Assembly: GCF_031344055.1 (NCBI RefSeq)
Contig: NZ_JADBEN010000002.1
Direction: 5' to 3' (one strand)
Length of the DNA stretch: 64,000 bases
Source of the DNA: Methylobacillus flagellatus_A
GTDB lineage: Bacteria > Pseudomonadota > Gammaproteobacteria > Burkholderiales > Methylophilaceae
This document shows positions 40,150-48,997 of this stretch, one piece after another; the stretch's first letter is position 1; the number at the start of each line of letters is the position of its first letter. The notes beneath the pieces are model-generated. The model was not told the DNA's origin, searched no databases, and saw only the letters and a list, made by a program, of their open reading frames with translations. Made by a program: the position numbers and the translations under genes.

Positions 40150-41706
40150 TCAGGCTATCTTGAATATCTCCACCGCTTTCCTCAGGTTACTCGCCTGGTC
40201 ATCCAATGCGGTCGCAGTGGCCGCTGATTGTTCGACCAGGGCAGAATTCTGTTGTGTTGCATCGTCCATCTGCGTGATGGCAAGCTTCACCTGTGCAATA
40301 CCGTTCGCCTGCTCACTGGAGGCGGCGGCAATCTCCTCGATCAAGGTCGCAATCTGGTTGACCGAATTCGCGACCTCGTGAATGGTATTGCCTGCAGAGG
40401 TCACTTTACGGGTCCCCGCATCCACCACCTCGCCAGAAGACGCGATCAACGCCTTGATTTCCTTGGCGGCACTGGCACTACGCTGCGCCAGAGAACGCAC
40501 TTCGCTGGCCACTACGGCGAACCCCTTGCCCTGCTCGCCCGCGCGAGCTGCTTCCACGGCAGCATTCAAGGCAAGAATATTGGTCTGGAATGCAATGCCG
40601 TCAATCAGGCCAGTAATCTCCTCGATCTGCCCGGACTTGCTGCTGATTTCCTGCATGATCTGCACGACCTCGTCCATGGCGGTCTCGCCCTGCCTTGCAA
40701 CAGTGGCGGCATTATGCACCATGCCGGTGGCGGTTCTGGCATTGTCCGCGTTATGTGCGACCGTTTCCGCCAGCTCCTCCATACTGCCTGTGGTCTCTTC
40801 GAGAGAACTGGCCTGTTCCTCGGTGCGATGCGAAAGGTCGTTGTTGCCTGTTGCAATCTCGCTCGTGCCACTGTTGATCTGCTCAACGCCCTCCCGCACT
40901 TGGCGCACCATCTGGGCAAGGCTGTTCTTCATATCAATCAGGTAGGGATAGATCTGCCCTGGGCAATTCTTGCCGAATGGCTCTATATGGAAGGTTAAGT
41001 CTCCATCGGCAATTTTCTGGAAATACTCTTTCACTTGGTCCAGGGGTGTGCGTACGAAATGGACGATATATCGGTCTGCCAATATCAACAGCATCAGGCA
41101 GACCAGCAGAACGGCCGCTACCGAGACCGTGACCAGCTTGCGGTTTTTATGCGCACTTTCCAATACGGACAACTGCTGCTGCTCCAGCTGCTCGTTCACT
41201 TCCTGGATCGTATTGCCGAAATCCCGGCTGGCGCTGACGACGACTTTGATATTGTGCTGCTTGTACTGAGCGACATCGCCTTGCTCAAGCAACTGAACCA
41301 GGCTATTGACTCCTTCGTGTGCGAACGCGGTGTAGTGGTCCTTGAGCTGCTGAAGCAGAGCAGCGTTTGTCAATGACGTGTTCTGCAGGAAAGTATTGAA
41401 ACTGGCATCGGCCTGCTCGATCGCAGCCAGTGCAGCCTGGGATTCCGCCTGGCTTGCGTTCTGGTCTCCCGCATCAAGGTAGTCGCCCTGCCTAACCAGC
41501 CGTAGCCTGGCCCTGAGCAATTGTTCATTTACCTGAGACAAGGCGCGAGTTTGCTGCAGCATGGCGTGGCTGGCTCCAAGCTCTTTTCCGGCATTACTGA
41601 GTCCCTTCAACCCGATGGCAGAAAGCGTCAGGATCAAGATGCTGATGAAGATCAGCACAATAATCACCATGCGGTGAACTGTAATATCCCTAAGAAACTG
41701 TTTCAT
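40150..41706 (-). CDS. Methyl-accepting chemotaxis protein
   Basis: A 518-residue transmembrane chemoreceptor. From the chosen start (MKQFLRDITVHRMVIIVLIF, GGAGTAAC upstream) it has a first helix at about 12-32, a periplasmic four-helix-bundle sensor (about 35-190), a second helix (KLVTVSVAAVLLVCLMLLIL), a HAMP linker, and the cytoplasmic signalling hairpin with the invariant tip (ALNAAVEAARAGEQGKGFAV) and methylation-type segments (EEQASSLEETTGSMEELAE). It signals through CheA/CheW to control motility. The longer in-frame start at 41,817 was rejected for lack of a ribosome site. The ligand is unknown; proximity to sulfur genes alone does not show that it senses sulfonates. Confidence 0.94.
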   Translation of the reverse strand: MKQFLRDITVHRMVIIVLIFISILILTLSAIGLKGLSNAGKELGASHAMLQQTRALSQVNEQLLRARLRLVRQGDYLDAGDQNASQAESQAALAAIEQADASFNTFLQNTSLTNAALLQQLKDHYTAFAHEGVNSLVQLLEQGDVAQYKQHNIKVVVSASRDFGNTIQEVNEQLEQQQLSVLESAHKNRKLVTVSVAAVLLVCLMLLILADRYIVHFVRTPLDQVKEYFQKIADGDLTFHIEPFGKNCPGQIYPYLIDMKNSLAQMVRQVREGVEQINSGTSEIATGNNDLSHRTEEQASSLEETTGSMEELAETVAHNADNARTATGMVHNAATVARQGETAMDEVVQIMQEISSKSGQIEEITGLIDGIAFQTNILALNAAVEAARAGEQGKGFAVVASEVRSLAQRSASAAKEIKALIASSGEVVDAGTRKVTSAGNTIHEVANSVNQIATLIEEIAAASSEQANGIAQVKLAITQMDDATQQNSALVEQSAATATALDDQASNLRKAVEIFKIA

Positions 41707-41873
41707 GTTACTCCTTCGCCAAATGAACTCAATGCAGCGCTTGGCATGACGCCTAGCTGACGACACTGATGATTGAAATAACGGAAGGAAAAGTAAAAAA
41801 TTTAAGGAAATATGCAAATTGTAAATTTCATATATTTACAAAATTTGCCGATTTACAGGCTACTTAGCTGAAT

Positions 41874-43139
41874 CTAAACCCGAATTTCTTCCAGCCTGCC
41901 TTTAAGCAAATAAGTGCTGACCTTGCCCTTGCCTTTGACATCAACCCCGTGGCGGGGCTCAAGGTGGTAATCCCGCTTCAGCAATTCATAAGTAGCGGCG
42001 GATACCTGGATTTCATTGGGCAAGCCGGTATGTTCCATACGGCTGGCGATATTGACCGCATCCCCCCACAAATCGTAGCTAAACCGGGTGTTGCCGATAA
42101 TGCCGGCCACGACTGCGCCGCTGTTAATCCCAATGCGCATCGCCAGCGGCCGGCCGATCTCCGTCGAAACCTCTTGAAGCAAGGCCGGCATTGCCAAGGC
42201 CATATTCGCCATGATCTTGGCATGGTCGGCACGGGCGTTGGGCGCCCCTGCTATCACCATGTAGGCATCGCCTATAGTCTTGATTTTCTCGACGCCATAC
42301 TGGGCCGCGAGCTGGTCGAAACGGGAAAAAACATGGTTGAGCATATCCACCACTTCATTCGGCGTCATACCGGCGGAAATCTGGGTGAAGTTCACGATAT
42401 CCGCGAACAGGATAGTCACTTCATCATGGCTATCCGCGATTCGCGTTCCTTGCGACTCATGCAAGCGTTGCGCTACCGATTCCGGCAGTATGCTCCGCAA
42501 CAATTGCTCCGACCGCGCCTTTTCCACCGCCAATGCCTCCAGCACCTTGGCTTTTTGCGACTGGAAATAACGCATGACGATATAGAGAATAGCCGAGACC
42601 CCCGCCATATTGATGGCAAAGAACGCGTCCCGTATATCGCTGGGGATAGGCAAGGCATGGACGGAAAACAAGGGGTTCAAGTGCCATGACAGTATCGCCA
42701 GCAGCCCGAACAACACGAACCATGGCGTGGACTGCTTCGTCCCCAGAATCATCAGGGCGCCCACCGGCGACAAGATTGCCCAGAAAGCGACACCGCTGGA
42801 AGCCTGGAACCCGCCAATGATCCATTGCATGAAGAACGGCATCACCAGCAGCATGACCAGCTGGGTAAAGGTAAAGGCGTCGAATCGCTTGAAATGGTAA
42901 AACACCAGCAAGCTGCCGTATGAAATGATGATGTAGATGTACGGCACGGCCGCCATCACCGCATATCCCTCCCCCAGGCTGGAAAGGGTGAATATCCAGA
43001 ATACGCAAGCCAGGCTTTCAGCCAACACCAGGATGGATAGGATGACGACGCCAAGCACGACCGTCTTGGCTATTTCAGAAGGCTTGTTCCCCAGGAAAGG
43101 CTGGATAAGCCGCATGAAATAACGGTCAGCCTGATGCAT
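41874..43139 (-). CDS. Membrane-bound class III adenylate/guanylate cyclase
   Basis: A 421-residue protein: an N-terminal membrane region of about six helices (residues 25-200), a short coiled linker (EALAVEKARSEQLLRSILPE), and a class III cyclase catalytic domain (about 225-415). Metal-binding aspartates sit in TILFADIVNFT and KTIGDAYMVIAG, the substrate-specifying Lys is in EKIKTIGDAYM, consistent with ATP, and the transition-state Asn/Arg are in YDLWGDAVNIASRME. The enzyme would make cAMP (or cGMP) at the inner membrane in response to a membrane-sensed signal. Single gene, minus strand, upstream of the chemoreceptor gene by 57 bp plus leader. Confidence 0.92.
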   Translation of the reverse strand: MHQADRYFMRLIQPFLGNKPSEIAKTVVLGVVILSILVLAESLACVFWIFTLSSLGEGYAVMAAVPYIYIIISYGSLLVFYHFKRFDAFTFTQLVMLLVMPFFMQWIIGGFQASSGVAFWAILSPVGALMILGTKQSTPWFVLFGLLAILSWHLNPLFSVHALPIPSDIRDAFFAINMAGVSAILYIVMRYFQSQKAKVLEALAVEKARSEQLLRSILPESVAQRLHESQGTRIADSHDEVTILFADIVNFTQISAGMTPNEVVDMLNHVFSRFDQLAAQYGVEKIKTIGDAYMVIAGAPNARADHAKIMANMALAMPALLQEVSTEIGRPLAMRIGINSGAVVAGIIGNTRFSYDLWGDAVNIASRMEHTGLPNEIQVSAATYELLKRDYHLEPRHGVDVKGKGKVSTYLLKGRLEEIRV

Positions 43140-43271
43140 GATTGCGTTCTCTTTTTTTGTTGTAATTCAATTGATTTGAGCAATATATCGCAAGGCCGGC
43201 AGTTAATCTATCCCCGTCGTCGCCAATCAAAGCGCTGGCTGATTGCCGCGGGTTTGGGTTAGAATGGCATC

Positions 43272-43369
43272 TGGCGGGCCTCCCCGCATTGCAAAGTAGC
43301 CAACCTGGTCAGGTCCGGAAGGAAGCAGCCACAACTATTGAAGCAAGTGCCGGGGGTTTGGCTCGCCTC
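43272..43369 (+). ncRNA. ffs: Signal recognition particle 4.5S RNA
   Basis: The universal SRP core is present: GGTCAGGTCCGGAAGGAAGC followed by AGCC (asymmetric and symmetric loops of helix 8). The ends, GGCGGGCCTCCCC and GGGGGTTTGGCTCGCC, pair to form the long hairpin with G-T pairs. It binds Ffh to target membrane proteins co-translationally. It lies just before dnaX, a common arrangement in beta- and gammaproteobacteria. Exact ends are uncertain by a few bases. Confidence 0.93.
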
Positions 43370-43489
43370 TTTAAAGAATCCGACAAGCCTGGCTGCGATG
43401 GGCAGCGCCGAATCTTCGTTTCAAGGTGCGCATTTGACCGGGCAGAGCAGGCTCCTGTAACGCATGACACCCAATGAGTTTATACGCCG

Positions 43490-45208
43490 ATGAGCTATCA
43501 GGTTCTTGCCCGCAAATGGCGTCCGAAATCCTTTGATGCGCTGGTAGGCCAGGAGCATGTGGTACGTGCGCTCACCAATGCCTTGCAGCAGCAGCGATTG
43601 CATCATGCCTATCTTTTCACAGGCACCCGCGGCGTCGGCAAAACCACCCTCTCCCGCATCCTGGCAAAATCCCTGAATTGCGAACTCGGCGTCAGCGCCA
43701 CCCCTTGCGGCCAATGTGCAGCCTGCGTCGCAATCGACAAAGGCAGCTTCCTCGATTACGTCGAGATGGATGCCGCATCAAACCGCGGGGTGGAAGACAT
43801 GACCTCGCTGCTGGAAAAAGCCATTTACGCCCCCACGCAAGGCCGCTACAAAGTATACATGCTTGACGAAGTCCACCAGCTCACCGGGCATGCCTTCAAC
43901 GCCATGCTGAAAACGCTGGAAGAGCCTCCGGCCCACGTCAAGTTCATCTTGGCCACCACCGATCCGCAAAAAGTGCCGGTCACCATCCTGTCGCGCTGCC
44001 TGCAATTCAACCTGCGCCAGATGTCGAGCAGCGGCATTGCCGAGCATCTCCAGCATGTGCTGGCCCAAGAGAACATCGCCTTCGAGCCTGTCGCGCTGCA
44101 ACTGATCGGCCGCTCCGCCAACGGCAGCATGCGGGACGCATTATCCTTGCTGGATCAGGCGATTGCCTATGGCGGCAACAGCGTCAATGAAAAAGAGGTT
44201 CGTGCCATGCTGGGCGCGATTGACCAGGCTTACTTATTCGACCTGATCAATGCCCTGCTGGCCCGGGACGGCAATGCCCTGCTGAGCCAGGCCCGCGCCA
44301 TGGAGCAACGTGCGATTTCCTTTGACGCCGCGCTGAACGACCTTGCCAACCTGCTGCATGAAATTGCCATTGCGCAGGCGGTGCCGGACAGCATCGCGCA
44401 CGACCATCCCGAACGCCAGGCCATGCTCGACATCGCTGCGCGGATGAGCGCCGAGGAAATCCAGCTCTATTACCAGATCGCCCTCCTCGCTAGGCGGGAC
44501 CTCGGCCTGGCGCCGGATGAATTTGCAGGGTTCACCATGGCATTGCTGCGCATGCTGGCTTTCAACCCCGGAGAGCAGAAATCACCGGCAAAGGCAAAAC
44601 CGGCTGCTGTTGCGCCACCCGTAGCGGCTGAAAGCGCGACGCCCCGTGCCAGTGCCGCCCTTGCCATCAGCCAGCCAGTCGCCAAGATTGCAGCCCCCAG
44701 CATCACGACCCGCAGCGTGGAGGCAACGCCTGAACTGGCCCCACCGCCATCAGAACCTGCTCCGCAACCGGCTCCGGTTTCCGCGCCTGCTTCCAGCGTT
44801 GAAGATACCCCTGTCTCAGCAGTTACCCGCAGCTTTGACGGCGATTGGCGTGGATTGGTTGACCGGTTGAAGCTCGGCTTGGCCAGAGCGCTTGCGCAAA
44901 ATTGCGAGCTGGCAAGTTTCGATGAGGAACATATCGCTTTTTCCGTGCCGCCGACGCAAAAGCACCTGCTGGGCATGGGCTATGAGGAAAAATTGCAAAG
45001 CGCGGTTGAGCAGCACTTTGGCCGCAAGATCAAAATGACTTTCGCATTGGGCGGCAGCGGCAACACGCCGGCCCAGTTGATGAGCCAGGAAAAGGCCGCC
45101 TTGCAGGCGCACGCGGAAAACGCGATTCACAACGATGGCTTTGTGCAGGCGCTGATCAAGGATTTCGGCGCCCAGATCATTCCATCCAGCATCAAACCAC
45201 TTCAATAA
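43490..45208 (+). CDS. dnaX: DNA polymerase III subunits gamma/tau DnaX
   Basis: A 572-residue clamp-loader ATPase. N-terminal AAA+ domain: YQVLARKWRPKSFDALVGQE, Walker A GTRGVGKTT (about 45-53), a four-Cys zinc site (CELGVSATPCGQCAAC), Walker B MLDEVHQL, and SRC sensor motif. The middle is clamp-loader domain III, followed by a Pro/Ala-rich linker (about 365-450) and a C-terminal tau domain that contacts DnaE. No A-AAA-AAG slippery heptamer was seen, so if gamma is made it is by another route. First gene of dnaX-ybaB-recR, spaced 18 and 23 bp. Confidence 0.97.
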   Translation: MSYQVLARKWRPKSFDALVGQEHVVRALTNALQQQRLHHAYLFTGTRGVGKTTLSRILAKSLNCELGVSATPCGQCAACVAIDKGSFLDYVEMDAASNRGVEDMTSLLEKAIYAPTQGRYKVYMLDEVHQLTGHAFNAMLKTLEEPPAHVKFILATTDPQKVPVTILSRCLQFNLRQMSSSGIAEHLQHVLAQENIAFEPVALQLIGRSANGSMRDALSLLDQAIAYGGNSVNEKEVRAMLGAIDQAYLFDLINALLARDGNALLSQARAMEQRAISFDAALNDLANLLHEIAIAQAVPDSIAHDHPERQAMLDIAARMSAEEIQLYYQIALLARRDLGLAPDEFAGFTMALLRMLAFNPGEQKSPAKAKPAAVAPPVAAESATPRASAALAISQPVAKIAAPSITTRSVEATPELAPPPSEPAPQPAPVSAPASSVEDTPVSAVTRSFDGDWRGLVDRLKLGLARALAQNCELASFDEEHIAFSVPPTQKHLLGMGYEEKLQSAVEQHFGRKIKMTFALGGSGNTPAQLMSQEKAALQAHAENAIHNDGFVQALIKDFGAQIIPSSIKPLQ

Positions 45209-45226
45209 ATCCCGGAGGATAGACAT

Positions 45227-45553
45227 ATGATGAAAGGCGGCTTGGGCAACCTCATGAAGCAGGCCCAGCAAATGCAGGAAAACATGAAACGCGCCCAGGA
45301 AGAACTGGGCAAGGTTGAAGTGGAAGGCCAGGCAGCCTCAGGCCTGGTCAAGATCACCATGACCTGCCGCCATGAAGTGCGCCGCGTCAGCATTGACGAC
45401 AGCGTGCTGAGCGATGACAAGGAACTGCTGGAAGACCTGATCGCCACCGCGTTCAACGATGCCGCACGCAAGGCGGAAGCCACTTCCCAGGAACGCATGA
45501 GCAGCCTGACCGCGGGATTGCCGATCCCGCCCGGCATGAAGCTGCCATTCTGA
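45227..45553 (+). CDS. YbaB/EbfC nucleoid-associated protein
   Basis: A 108-residue DNA-binding dimer of the YbaB/EbfC family: MKQAQQMQENMKRAQEELG helix, VEGQAASGLVKITMTCRHEV sheet, and a terminal helix with Pro-rich tail (GLPIPPGMKLPF). It sits between dnaX and recR, the standard position. CGGAGGAT lies upstream; a second ATG directly follows the first. Confidence 0.96.
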   Translation: MMKGGLGNLMKQAQQMQENMKRAQEELGKVEVEGQAASGLVKITMTCRHEVRRVSIDDSVLSDDKELLEDLIATAFNDAARKAEATSQERMSSLTAGLPIPPGMKLPF

Positions 45554-45576
45554 TTTGCACCTGAACTTGCCCCATC

Positions 45577-46176
45577 ATGCGTAACCCGCCCGCGCTGGAA
45601 CAATTGGTCGAAGCCTTGCGCTGCCTGCCTGGGGTAGGCCCCAAATCCGCCTTGCGCATGGCCTACTACCTGCTGCAACGTGACCGCAAGGGCGCTGGCC
45701 TGCTTGCCAAGTCGCTTGATCAGGCCTTGCAGGTGGTCAGCCACTGCAGCCTGTGCAACAACTTCAGCGAACAGGAAATCTGCCCGCTTTGCGCCTCTCC
45801 TACGCGCGATCATTCACTGCTCTGCATCGTGGAAATGCCGAGCGATCTCATGATGCTGGAGCAAACCCAATCTTACCAAGGCATGTATTTCGTCCTCATG
45901 GGCAGGCTATCGCCGCTGGATGGCATCGGCCCTCGCGACATCCACTTGGACAAGCTGCTCAAGCGTGCCCAGGATGGAGAGGTGGAAGAAGTCATCCTGG
46001 CAACGAACTACACTGTGGAAGGCGAAGCGACTGCGCACTATGTCAGCGAGCTGCTCCGCGCCCGCGGCATCAAGGTCAGCCGCATTGCGCGCGGCCTGCC
46101 GATGGGCGGGGAAATCGAGCATGTGGATAGCGGCACCCTCGCGCAAGCCATGCTGGAGCGCCGCAACCTACGCTAG
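45577..46176 (+). CDS. recR: Recombination mediator RecR
   Basis: A 199-residue protein of normal length that works with RecF and RecO to load RecA on gapped DNA. Visible: helix-hairpin-helix LRCLPGVGPKSALRMAYYLL, the four-Cys zinc finger CSLCNNFSEQEICPLC (about 58-73), and the Toprim domain beginning SLLCIVEMPSDLMMLE with the GRLSPLDGIGP loop. Last gene of the dnaX-ybaB-recR unit and convergent with gph, with one base between the stops. Confidence 0.97.
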   Translation: MRNPPALEQLVEALRCLPGVGPKSALRMAYYLLQRDRKGAGLLAKSLDQALQVVSHCSLCNNFSEQEICPLCASPTRDHSLLCIVEMPSDLMMLEQTQSYQGMYFVLMGRLSPLDGIGPRDIHLDKLLKRAQDGEVEEVILATNYTVEGEATAHYVSELLRARGIKVSRIARGLPMGGEIEHVDSGTLAQAMLERRNLR

Positions 46177-46177
46177 T

Positions 46178-46882
46178 TCAAAACTGGCTGGGTTCTGCTT
46201 CTAGAGCGCGGCCAGCCAGGCTCTGCTGCCAGGCGGCCAGGCAGGTTTCTATTTCAGCCACATCGTGCACGGCATAATCCGCTCCCCACTCGAGCGGACG
46301 GTCTGCCTGGTCGAGGTATCCATAAAGCGCCACCACAGTCGGCATGCCTGCCGCAACCCCGGCTGCAATATCGCGTTGCGCATCCCCGATATAAATACAA
46401 TCGTTCGGCTGTACGCCGCCCTGCTCGCAAGCCATCCACAATGAGTCGGGATGAGGCTTGGGACGCGGCGCATCATCTGCGCACACCAGGCAAGCCAGGC
46501 GCTGGTCCAGCTTCAACGCGGCAAGCAAGGGGGCCGAAAAACGCCTGGGTTTATTGGTCACGACTCCCCAGCGAATCCCGGCCGCTTCAATCCTCTGCAA
46601 CAACGTCTCCATGCCGTCGAACAAGATAGGCGTGCGCGTATATACCTCATCATACAGCGCCAGATACTCGTCCCGCATGACTGCAAAATTTGCATCCTCC
46701 GGCGTGATGTCGAACCCGATGCCCAACAGCCCTCTGGAACCGTGGGACGCATAGGGACGGATAATGTCCTGGTCCAGAAAAGGCAAACCGTGGCGCTTGC
46801 GCTGCAAGTTGAGCGCAAGCCCAAGGTCGGGCGCCGTGTCGGCCAGGGTACCGTCGAGGTCGAACAAGACAAGGCTTTTCAT
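46178..46882 (-). CDS. gph: Phosphoglycolate phosphatase, HAD family
   Basis: A 234-residue HAD hydrolase: motif I LFDLDGTLADTAPDLGLALN (residues 6-25), motif II VVTNKPRRF, motif III Lys in PRPKPHPDSL, motif IV YIGDAQRDIAAGVAAGM. The substituted pattern matches Gph/MupP-type phosphatases that clear 2-phosphoglycolate or related phosphates. It follows ubiG by 3 bp, the usual ubiG-gph operon. Alternatively it could be the MupP peptidoglycan-recycling phosphatase, which often occupies this position. Confidence 0.9.
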   Translation of the reverse strand: MKSLVLFDLDGTLADTAPDLGLALNLQRKRHGLPFLDQDIIRPYASHGSRGLLGIGFDITPEDANFAVMRDEYLALYDEVYTRTPILFDGMETLLQRIEAAGIRWGVVTNKPRRFSAPLLAALKLDQRLACLVCADDAPRPKPHPDSLWMACEQGGVQPNDCIYIGDAQRDIAAGVAAGMPTVVALYGYLDQADRPLEWGADYAVHDVAEIETCLAAWQQSLAGRALEAEPSQF

Positions 46883-46885
46883 GGC

Positions 46886-47605
46886 CTACTTGACCGTTTG
46901 CAGGATGTAATTGACGGAGACATCGTCGTTCAGCTTGTAATGCTTGGTCAGCGGGTTGTAACCCATCCCTTTTGAGCCGATGACGTCGAGGCCGGCAGCT
47001 CGGGCCCAGCCAGCCAGCTCGGAAGGCTTGATGAATTTCTCATATTCATGGGTGCCGCGCGGCAAGAGGTTCAATACATATTCAGCCCCCAGCACGGCAA
47101 AAAGATAAGCCTTGGGATTGCGGTTGATCGTCGAAAAGAATACCTTGCCTCCAGGTTTGACCAAACGCGCGCATGCCAGCACCACGGCCGTAGGGTCTGG
47201 CACATGCTCCAGCATCTCCATGCAGGTCACGACGTCAAAACTCTCGGGGGCCTCCTGCGCCAGATCCTCGACCGAGATCAGGCGATAATCGACTTTGGCG
47301 CCGCTTTCGTATTGGTGCAGCTTCGCTACCTTGAGCGCCTTCTCTCCCAGGTCTATGCCCGTCACATCGGCGCCTCGCTCGCTCATGGACTCGGACAAAA
47401 TGCCTCCGCCGCACCCGACATCCAGCACACGCTTGCCTGCCAAGCCTGCGTGCCCGTCTATATAGTTGAGGCGTAACGGGTTGATTTCATGCAACGGCTT
47501 GAACTCGCTATTCTTGTCCCACCACTTATGGGCAAGCTCGGCAAATTTCTGCAACTCTGCCTGGTCTACGTTCACGCCAGATACTGATTCAGTTGGGCTT
47601 GCCAT
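46886..47605 (-). CDS. ubiG: Ubiquinone biosynthesis O-methyltransferase UbiG
   Basis: A 239-residue SAM-dependent methyltransferase that carries out both O-methylations in ubiquinone synthesis. Diagnostic features: NVDQAELQKFAELAHKWWD at the N terminus, SAM motif VLDVGCGGGILSESM, GIDLGEKALKVAKLH, and the C-terminal KFIKPSELAGWARAAGL. The start overlaps the 3' end of mtaD by 34 bp, suggesting coupled translation; a GTG nine codons in is an alternative. Confidence 0.96.
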   Translation of the reverse strand: MASPTESVSGVNVDQAELQKFAELAHKWWDKNSEFKPLHEINPLRLNYIDGHAGLAGKRVLDVGCGGGILSESMSERGADVTGIDLGEKALKVAKLHQYESGAKVDYRLISVEDLAQEAPESFDVVTCMEMLEHVPDPTAVVLACARLVKPGGKVFFSTINRNPKAYLFAVLGAEYVLNLLPRGTHEYEKFIKPSELAGWARAAGLDVIGSKGMGYNPLTKHYKLNDDVSVNYILQTVK

Positions 47606-48939
47606 TCGGTACTGATCTCCTTTAACTCAGCAGGCTCGATATTGGCATACACGCCCGCCTGCCCTTGCAACTTCTGATACTTCAACTCTCCGGCCACCCA
47701 TACATGGCTGACATGCTCACGCCCGGCACTGTATACAAGGTGGGAAACCACATTGAAACATGGCTCCAACTCGATTGAGGCAAGGTTGACAGCTACCACA
47801 TCCGCATACTTCCCATACTCTAACGAACCCAGGTCCGCTTCCTGCCCCAATGCTCTCGCCGCATTGATCGTCGCCATGGCCAACGCTTCTGCAGCCGGCA
47901 CACTGGCTGCGTCCTTGCTCGCTCCTTTGGCCAGCAATGCAGCCAGCCGCATTTCCGCAAACATATCCTGGCGGTTATTGCTTGCCGCGCCATCTGTGCC
48001 TATCGCGACATTCACCCCCTTTTTCAAGAGCGCATCCACATGCGCGATACCGCTGGCAAGCTTGAGATTTGATGCTGGGCAATGCGCAATATGGCAACCA
48101 TGGGCAGCCAAGGAAATTATCTCCGCCTCACTCAAGTGAACCCCATGCGCCGCCACCAGATTGGGACCTAGCAAACCAAGCGCCTCCAGGCGTTGCAATG
48201 GTCTGACTCCATATTGCTTTATGCTGTCCTCAATTTCCGCTTCTGTCTCATGCAGATGCGTATGGATGTTCAATCCCAACTGCTCTGCATAAGTCAGGAT
48301 GTTCCCAAACGTACTGTCACTGACTGTATAAGGCGCATGCGGAGCCAGGCTTGCGCTCAGCAGTTCACTATCTCGCCAATCATCCCTTGCCTGCAAGCCT
48401 TTCTGCAAATAGTCCTCTGCATCATGCGCATAGCTGGTGGGAAACTCCATGACCACCAAACCGATATTCGCACGCATGCCTGCCTGGACTGCAGCCCCTG
48501 CCACAGCCTGCGGGAAAAAATACATATCGTTGAAACAGGTCGTTCCACCTGCGAGCATCTCAGCGCATCCGAGCAAGGTCCCTTGGCGCACGAAACGCTC
48601 CGAAATAAACCGCTTCTCCGCAGGCCAGATATGATCTTGCAACCACTGCATCAAAGGCAGGTCGTCCGCCAGTCCTCTCATCAGGCTCATTGCTGCGTGG
48701 GTATGCAGGTTGATCAACCCAGGTATCAACACATGTTCATCCAGCAGCACAGTTTGTGCCGATGGATAGCGCTCCCTGGCCTGCTCGGTCGGCAGGATAT
48801 CCAGGATACGTTGACCCTCGACAATCACACTGTGATGCTCCATCACCTTGCCCAAGGGGAGGCCGGGCACAACCCAGCGCGCCTCAAGTGAGTGCAAAGC
48901 CGGCTGCCCAGCCGAACGGGATTTGAAATTTTGATTCAT
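47572..48939 (-). CDS. mtaD: 5-methylthioadenosine/S-adenosylhomocysteine deaminase (TRZ/ATZ amidohydrolase)
   Basis: A 455-residue metal-dependent deaminase. Metal and substrate motifs: HTHAAMSLMRGLADDLPL, HLHETEAEIED, AHGVHLSEAEI, and the terminal GTDGAASNNR Asp. The WLQDHIWPAE motif is characteristic of MtaD, which deaminates the adenine of MTA and SAH in methyl-cycle sulfur salvage. The ATG at 48,939 is used because a longer frame would extend into the OmpA terminator. Upstream of ubiG-gph, in line with a salvage/SAM operon. Other TRZ/ATZ activities (guanine or triazine deaminases) are less likely given that motif. Confidence 0.9.
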   Translation of the reverse strand: MNQNFKSRSAGQPALHSLEARWVVPGLPLGKVMEHHSVIVEGQRILDILPTEQARERYPSAQTVLLDEHVLIPGLINLHTHAAMSLMRGLADDLPLMQWLQDHIWPAEKRFISERFVRQGTLLGCAEMLAGGTTCFNDMYFFPQAVAGAAVQAGMRANIGLVVMEFPTSYAHDAEDYLQKGLQARDDWRDSELLSASLAPHAPYTVSDSTFGNILTYAEQLGLNIHTHLHETEAEIEDSIKQYGVRPLQRLEALGLLGPNLVAAHGVHLSEAEIISLAAHGCHIAHCPASNLKLASGIAHVDALLKKGVNVAIGTDGAASNNRQDMFAEMRLAALLAKGASKDAASVPAAEALAMATINAARALGQEADLGSLEYGKYADVVAVNLASIELEPCFNVVSHLVYSAGREHVSHVWVAGELKYQKLQGQAGVYANIEPAELKEISTEWQAQLNQYLA

Positions 48940-48952
48940 GAATGGCCATATA

Positions 48953-48983
48953 TGAAAAAGCCCCGCTAGGCGGGGCTTTTTCA
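48953..48983 (-). terminator. Terminator of the OmpA-family gene
   Basis: Perfect 14-bp stem TGAAAAAGCCCCGC / GCGGGGCTTTTTCA with a 3-base loop, directly after the stop of the OmpA-family gene on the minus strand. Confidence 0.92.
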
Positions 48984-48997
48984 ACGCTTAAGCTAAA

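Noticed and set aside
43289..43477. Small plus-strand frame over the 4.5S RNA
   Set aside because: Overlaps the SRP RNA core; no ribosome site or conserved product.
43490..45208. Programmed frameshift in dnaX
   Set aside because: The A-AAA-AAG heptamer was not found at the linker; short A runs present (for example near 43,811 and 44,190) are in the wrong context.
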